64,000 nucleotides of DNA, from contig NZ_LT575468.1 in NCBI RefSeq assembly GCF_900087055.1, positions 1,054,001 through 1,118,000 of the forward strand, read 5' to 3'. Of this stretch, positions 60,266 to 64,000 are shown piece by piece. The position numbers and the translations under genes were made by a program. Below the pieces are notes generated by a model. The model searched no databases. It was not told where the DNA came from and saw only the letters and a program-made list of their open reading frames with translations. Position 1 is the stretch's first letter. Every line of letters starts with the position of its first letter. This stretch comes from Plesiomonas shigelloides (GTDB lineage: Bacteria > Pseudomonadota > Gammaproteobacteria > Enterobacterales > CAMTGL01).

Positions 60266-61213
60266 TTATTTCACACTGTAAGCCTGTAGCTGTTCGACCA
60301 ACAGATCGATAAAACCTTGGCGCTCAACACCCAACAAAACCGTAGCATTAGGCTCGAGCGGGCTTAGGCGGTATCTATCCACCACCGTCATACCAACAGT
60401 GTAGTGGCCCTGCGTCTCGACGCTTACGTGACATTCGATACCATTAAACAGCTCAGGACGCAGTAACCAGGCAATGGTGCACGGGTCATGTAACGGCGCA
60501 CCGACAAAGCCCCATTTCGGATCGCGGTGATAAATCATGAAAAAGTCGAGCAGTTCAGCCACAGTGCGGGCGATAGGGTTCGTGATGGCACGAATACGTT
60601 CGATATCCTCATCCATCACTTGCGCGGCGTGTGTGACATCTAGCCCACACATGGTGATCGGCACGCCTGCGCTAAACACCATTTCTGCCGCTTCCGGATC
60701 GACATAAATATTGAACTCAGCCGCCGGTGTCCAGTTCCCCGGACCGGCGCTCCCGCCCATCAGTACAATCCGTGCAATCTTCGCCTTGAGCTCGGGATGG
60801 GCACTGAGCAGCAGTGCAATGTTAGTGAGTGGGCCGGTCGGTACCAGCGTTATCGGCTCGGTGCTCGCACGCAAGGTTTTGGCCATCAATTCGACCGCCG
60901 TTAAGGCTTGTGGCGCAAATCCCGGCTCAGGTAGGGCAGGGCCGTCGAGACCGGATTCGCCGTGAACGTTATCGGCAATGATCAGCTCGCGCAGCAGCGG
61001 CTTGGGCGCGCCGCCAGCCACAGGAATATCGTGACGACCTAACAAGGTGAGGATGCGCAGGGCATTGCGCAGCGTTTTATTGGGGGTTTGGTTACCGGCG
61101 CTGGTGGTTACGGCGAGTACGTTCAGCTTCGGGCTGGCTAGCGCAAGAATGAGCGCAATGGCATCGTCATGGCCAGGATCGCAATCAATAATGATAGGCA
61201 AAGCCTTATCCAT
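60266..61213 (-). CDS. rihA: Pyrimidine-specific ribonucleoside hydrolase RihA
   Basis: A 315-residue cytoplasmic enzyme that hydrolyses cytidine and uridine to base and ribose. The Ca2+-binding DCDPGHDD motif is at residues 10-17. [65 protein letters not shown] and [13 protein letters not shown] follow as in E. coli RihA. Length is usual. It is monocistronic. The start codon at 61213 has AGGAG upstream (GTAACAGGAGAAATAGCT). Confidence 0.92.
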   Translation of the reverse strand: MDKALPIIIDCDPGHDDAIALILALASPKLNVLAVTTSAGNQTPNKTLRNALRILTLLGRHDIPVAGGAPKPLLRELIIADNVHGESGLDGPALPEPGFAPQALTAVELMAKTLRASTEPITLVPTGPLTNIALLLSAHPELKAKIARIVLMGGSAGPGNWTPAAEFNIYVDPEAAEMVFSAGVPITMCGLDVTHAAQVMDEDIERIRAITNPIARTVAELLDFFMIYHRDPKWGFVGAPLHDPCTIAWLLRPELFNGIECHVSVETQGHYTVGMTVVDRYRLSPLEPNATVLLGVERQGFIDLLVEQLQAYSVK

Positions 61214-61692
61214 AGCTATTTCTCCTGTTACGGCTACGGCGGGAAATAGCTTACCCTACCAGTCTCAGACGCACCTTTCCGGCGCTCGGTTCACACTTAT
61301 CTTTAGTAGGGGGGAGGGAGTGATTCGTATGCGGGAGATAACGCTTGGCGCGCGGTGAGGGGGCGAAAGGATGTGAGGGAGTAAAAAAGTAAGAGTATGC
61401 GAGAAGGCGAGAAGGCGCTATCGAGCACACCATCGAGCAAAATAATAAAGCCCCGTCAGGATCACTCCCGACGGGGCTTTTAAAGCAAAAAACAGCAGGG
61501 TAAATGCGTTATACGTTGAACAGGAAGCTGGCTAATAGTTAGTCTCACATCCTTTGATTGTTGATCGTTTTTATATTAAATCTCTTTAAAACATATGCTT
61601 TGATTTTTTGTGTAGCGGTGCACTCCTCACCGGAGGAATATAAATGGCGGTACAATACATGAGTCCCAGCGTACACAGACGCTGGGACCGTG
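61214..61692. other. Intergenic region with terminator and hairpins
   Basis: About 480 bases between rihA and the tolC-like gene. It holds the hairpin-terminator at 61447-61482 and a perfect 10-bp stem at 61663-61688 just after the tolC-like stop. A 24-codon frame at 61644-61718 has a good ribosome site but overlaps that stem. The rihA promoter must lie between 61214 and 61440. Confidence 0.5.
61447..61482. terminator. Intrinsic terminator between rihA and the tolC-like gene
   Basis: AAAGCCCCGTC pairs with GACGGGGCTTT around a 12-base loop, with A- and T-rich flanks on both sides. On the minus strand it is well placed to end the transcript of the tolC-like gene. Confidence 0.8.
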
Positions 61693-63267
61693 TTATAAGA
61701 ACGATTGCAGCGAGCTGATTTTCCCTTGTTGCCAGTTGGCTTCCGACTGACGCAGTGCGTTGCTGATATCCGCCAGTTTGTCTGATGGCAATGTCTTCGG
61801 CAGCAGGTCTATGCCCACGCTGGAGATAATCTGTCCGTAAGTGTTACGCAGTTCAGCGTAGGCCAGATCCTGGCGCAGATCGGCGTTCAGCGCATTTAGT
61901 TCGCCCTGAATCAATTGTAACTCACCGATGCTGTTCGCCTTGTAGCGGTTACGTAGTTGCTGAACGATTTGCCCGTCCAGATCACGCAACTCTGTGCTGG
62001 TTTTATACTGACGCAGTGCTTCGTTGTAGTTGGCACGCGCCACGTACAGTTGCGCCATGATTGCCAGCGATATCGCCTGACGCTGTAACTCGCCTACCTG
62101 TTCGTTGGCCTTCGCGGTACTGTGCGCTGCAGGGCCAGAAATCAAGTTGAATAGGTTCCATGTAGCTTTCACTCCCACCTCGGCCCAACTGTTGTTGACC
62201 AAAAATGAGTTGCTGTCGTAGTAGCCCCCTGCGCTAATCTCGATACCCGGCAGCATACGCAACAGCGCTTTACGGGTTTCGGCGGCGTTAATACGTACCT
62301 GATAATCTTGCTCACGTAGTTCCGGGCGGCTGACCAGCGCAGTCTCTTCTAGGATTTTTTGATCTACATTCAGCAGTGGAACTGTCTCGTCGCCGCTGGT
62401 GGGTAGTGCCAGTTTATATTGTGTGTCCAGCGGTAGGCTCATCAGCGTGGCTAGTTCAGTTTTTGCCAGTGACAGTGCACGGCGCTGTTCTTCCAGTTGG
62501 CGGGTGGCCTCAATCAGCGCCCGACGATAGCTCAAAGCTTCAACCTGGTCGCCGACCTGCTGAGCAGTCATCTGCTCGCTGGCTTCACGCGCCTGGTTTA
62601 CTCGGTCAATCAGCGTATCGATCTGGCCGAGCAGACGCTCAGCGGCAACCGCTCGCCAGTAGGCGGAACGGACATCCTGCAAAATGGTGTGTACCACCTT
62701 GCGTTTACGTTCTTCGGCAATCCAGCGCTGATCCGATTTCTGTTTCGCGCTAACGTAGCTAACGCCAAAGTCGAGCACGTTCCACACCATCGTCAGGTCT
62801 GCCACATTACGGTCACGATCTTGTGAGGTGGACGGTTCCAGAGATGTTTGTCCGGTCTCTACGCTACGGCTACTGGAGGCGCTGACGTTGTTGCGCCCCA
62901 CATAGCCCGCCGAAGCCGCCAGCTTCGGCAGCATGTCATAACGTGAGAGATCCAGTTGCTGTTGGGCCAGAGCGCTTTCCATGACTTTTAAACGTGATTC
63001 GAGGTTGTATTTCAGCGCGCGTGCCATTGCGTCATACAGGGTGATCGGCGCAGTAACCGGCTCTTGCTGGCTGAACATGGCTACCCGATCCAGCTGGATG
63101 CGCTGTGCACTCTCTTTTGGCGTTATTGGGTTGCTGGTTACAGCACATCCATTTAGCGCTATGGCCAATAAGCTTAACGCAAAAAGCTTGCGGCAGTTAT
63201 GTATTGTTTCGCTGCTGCTCACCGTTGTCACCACCGACAACCGGTTTGCTACCATCACGGTCACCAT
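61693..63267 (-). CDS. TolC-family outer-membrane efflux/secretion protein
   Basis: A 524-residue protein starting at 63267 (AGGA nine bases upstream). The N-terminal ~50 residues end in LLAIALNGCAVTS, a possible lipobox with the lipid on Cys, though the basic leader before it is long. The mature part has two TolC repeats of long coiled-coil helices and short beta strands (LYDAMARALKYNLESRLKVMESALAQQQLDLSRYDMLPKLAASAGY; RALIEATRQLEEQRRALSLAKTELATLM; LREQDYQVRINAAETRKALLRMLPGIEISAGGYYDSN). It should form the outer-membrane channel of a type I secretion or efflux system. It lies 34 bases after the adhesin gene, so it probably exports that adhesin. Confidence 0.8.
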   Translation of the reverse strand: MVTVMVANRLSVVTTVSSSETIHNCRKLFALSLLAIALNGCAVTSNPITPKESAQRIQLDRVAMFSQQEPVTAPITLYDAMARALKYNLESRLKVMESALAQQQLDLSRYDMLPKLAASAGYVGRNNVSASSSRSVETGQTSLEPSTSQDRDRNVADLTMVWNVLDFGVSYVSAKQKSDQRWIAEERKRKVVHTILQDVRSAYWRAVAAERLLGQIDTLIDRVNQAREASEQMTAQQVGDQVEALSYRRALIEATRQLEEQRRALSLAKTELATLMSLPLDTQYKLALPTSGDETVPLLNVDQKILEETALVSRPELREQDYQVRINAAETRKALLRMLPGIEISAGGYYDSNSFLVNNSWAEVGVKATWNLFNLISGPAAHSTAKANEQVGELQRQAISLAIMAQLYVARANYNEALRQYKTSTELRDLDGQIVQQLRNRYKANSIGELQLIQGELNALNADLRQDLAYAELRNTYGQIISSVGIDLLPKTLPSDKLADISNALRQSEANWQQGKISSLQSFL

Positions 63268-63301
63268 AGAATTAATTCCTTTTAATCTAGTCTTGTAGTT
63301 A

Positions 63302-64000
63302 TTAGCCCTGCAGCTGACTTTGCTCGAACAAAGCCTGTGCAATGGCTGACAGCCGTTGTCCTTCAGCCTCGCCTATGTGTTGTAATTGCCGGGGGAACGA
63401 TGGGGTAAACGCGGTAGTAGCTTGTTCTGGCCCCAGCTCTGTCGCTCCCTGTGCATGCAGATTGATATCTTTCCAGCTACCGCCAGTAAACACTTCCATC
63501 GGTGTCAGTGAAGGTAAATAAATGTCGGAGAAGACGCTGGCCAGTGACGAGGTGCCGCCCTGCGCTGGGTCTTTGCTAAAGCTGGGGAAGGAGCCCAGTG
63601 AACTCTCAAAATGGCTGCTGAATGATGAGCTGTGCCTGAAGATATTAGCTACGTCACTCTTAGTCGCATCTTCCCCGCTGACTCCATCACTAGTGGCAGT
63701 GAAGATGGATGCCATTATCGAACTGCTCCCAGCGGTGTGTCCGGCATTAAAGCTGCCGAGAGAGGAGGAGGTAATCCATGTATTGAGCGGCGGTGTGCCA
63801 GCCACTTGGGACTGGATTGTAGGTACTCGGCTGTCCACCGGGCGTGATCCGTTCGTACCATCTGATATACGGAATTGCGGATCGCCGCTGGATAATGTTG
63901 GCGCATCGTTCACCGGTGTTACGTTGAGAGTCATTGTCCCGGTATTCGCGGACAATGCCGTACCGTCACTCACTTGCCAGGTAAAGGCGGCATAACCGGC
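63302..64000 (-). CDS. C-terminal end of a large repeat adhesin (partial)
   Basis: The reading frame enters from beyond the right edge and ends at 63302, so only about 232 C-terminal residues are visible. They begin with AGYAAFTWQVSDGT and TMTLNVTPVNDAPTLSSGD, the VNDAP signature of cadherin-like/VCBS repeats found in giant type I-secreted adhesins. A Ser/Gly/Phe-rich segment follows (SSSFSSHFESSLGSFPSFS), and the end is LSAIAQALFEQSQLQG. The last part may be the type I secretion signal, although no RTX nonapeptide is present in what is seen. The start given by any internal codon is false. The gene continues outside the window. Confidence 0.75.
   Translation of the reverse strand, partial: AGYAAFTWQVSDGTALSANTGTMTLNVTPVNDAPTLSSGDPQFRISDGTNGSRPVDSRVPTIQSQVAGTPPLNTWITSSSLGSFNAGHTAGSSSIMASIFTATSDGVSGEDATKSDVANIFRHSSSFSSHFESSLGSFPSFSKDPAQGGTSSLASVFSDIYLPSLTPMEVFTGGSWKDINLHAQGATELGPEQATTAFTPSFPRQLQHIGEAEGQRLSAIAQALFEQSQLQG

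Overview
The window reads as a chromosomal segment of a gammaproteobacterium close to the Enterobacterales. Enterobacterales-type features include murein lipoprotein Lpp, arfA with its 3' hairpin, a PhoP-box/mgtL/mgtA leader, PurR boxes, tcyP, rihA and yqfB. These are mixed with traits I associate with Vibrio-like genomes: a Vxr/Wig-type two-component operon and the Na+-NQR maturation factor NqrM. A Plesiomonas-like organism would fit this mixture, but that is inference and no 16S gene is present. I see no insertion sequence, prophage, CRISPR array or plasmid origin.

Layout. 1-12.7 kb is mostly housekeeping: a GhxP-type purine permease with a PurR box, arfA, a GNAT acetyltransferase, purEK with a PurR box, a PlsC-like acyltransferase, lpxH, ppiB, cysS, a voltage-gated K+ channel, folD, and a tRNA cluster (Pro-TGG, Arg-TCT, His-GTG). 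13-16.9 kb holds a Sel1-repeat protein, a diguanylate cyclase, a YbjQ-family protein, a 7-unit hexanucleotide repeat, and a small secreted MliC-like protein preceded by a perfect CRP site. 17.1-23.1 kb is a Vxr/Wig-like signalling operon: histidine kinase, response regulator, DUF2861-like protein and a large secreted glycoside-hydrolase-like protein. 23.5-34.3 kb carries the cystine transporter tcyP, a second MliC-like protein, a phospholipase B-like Ntn hydrolase, an orphan TorD-family chaperone, a MORN-repeat/DUF4097-like exported pair, and an aldehyde dehydrogenase. 34.4-40.4 kb is a two-partner secretion pair, TpsB then TpsA.

40.8-45.9 kb contains a DUF2750 protein, then an operon of a DUF134 regulator, a His/Cys-rich NifX-like protein and NqrM. 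Its sigma-70 promoter has a palindromic operator over the -35. The mgtA unit follows, with a recognisable 17-residue MgtL leader peptide and a PhoP box. 46.2-56.2 kb has a NlpE/META lipoprotein, a membrane-anchored FKBP, ynjE, and a convergent operon in which a membrane (VTT)-flavin disulfide reductase fusion leads ynjB-ynjC-ynjD-ynjF. 56.3-64 kb has eptA, lpp, yqfB, tRNA-Ser(GGA), rihA, a TolC-family protein, and the C-terminal end of a large repeat adhesin running off the right edge.

Themes: purine supply (ghxP, purEK, rihA), envelope modification and stress (lpxH, eptA, lpp, Vxr-like operon, MliC-like proteins, mgtA) and surface adhesins (TPS pair, TolC with giant adhesin). Product names come from recalled family sequences, not database searches. 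Start codons were chosen by eye from Shine-Dalgarno spacing.
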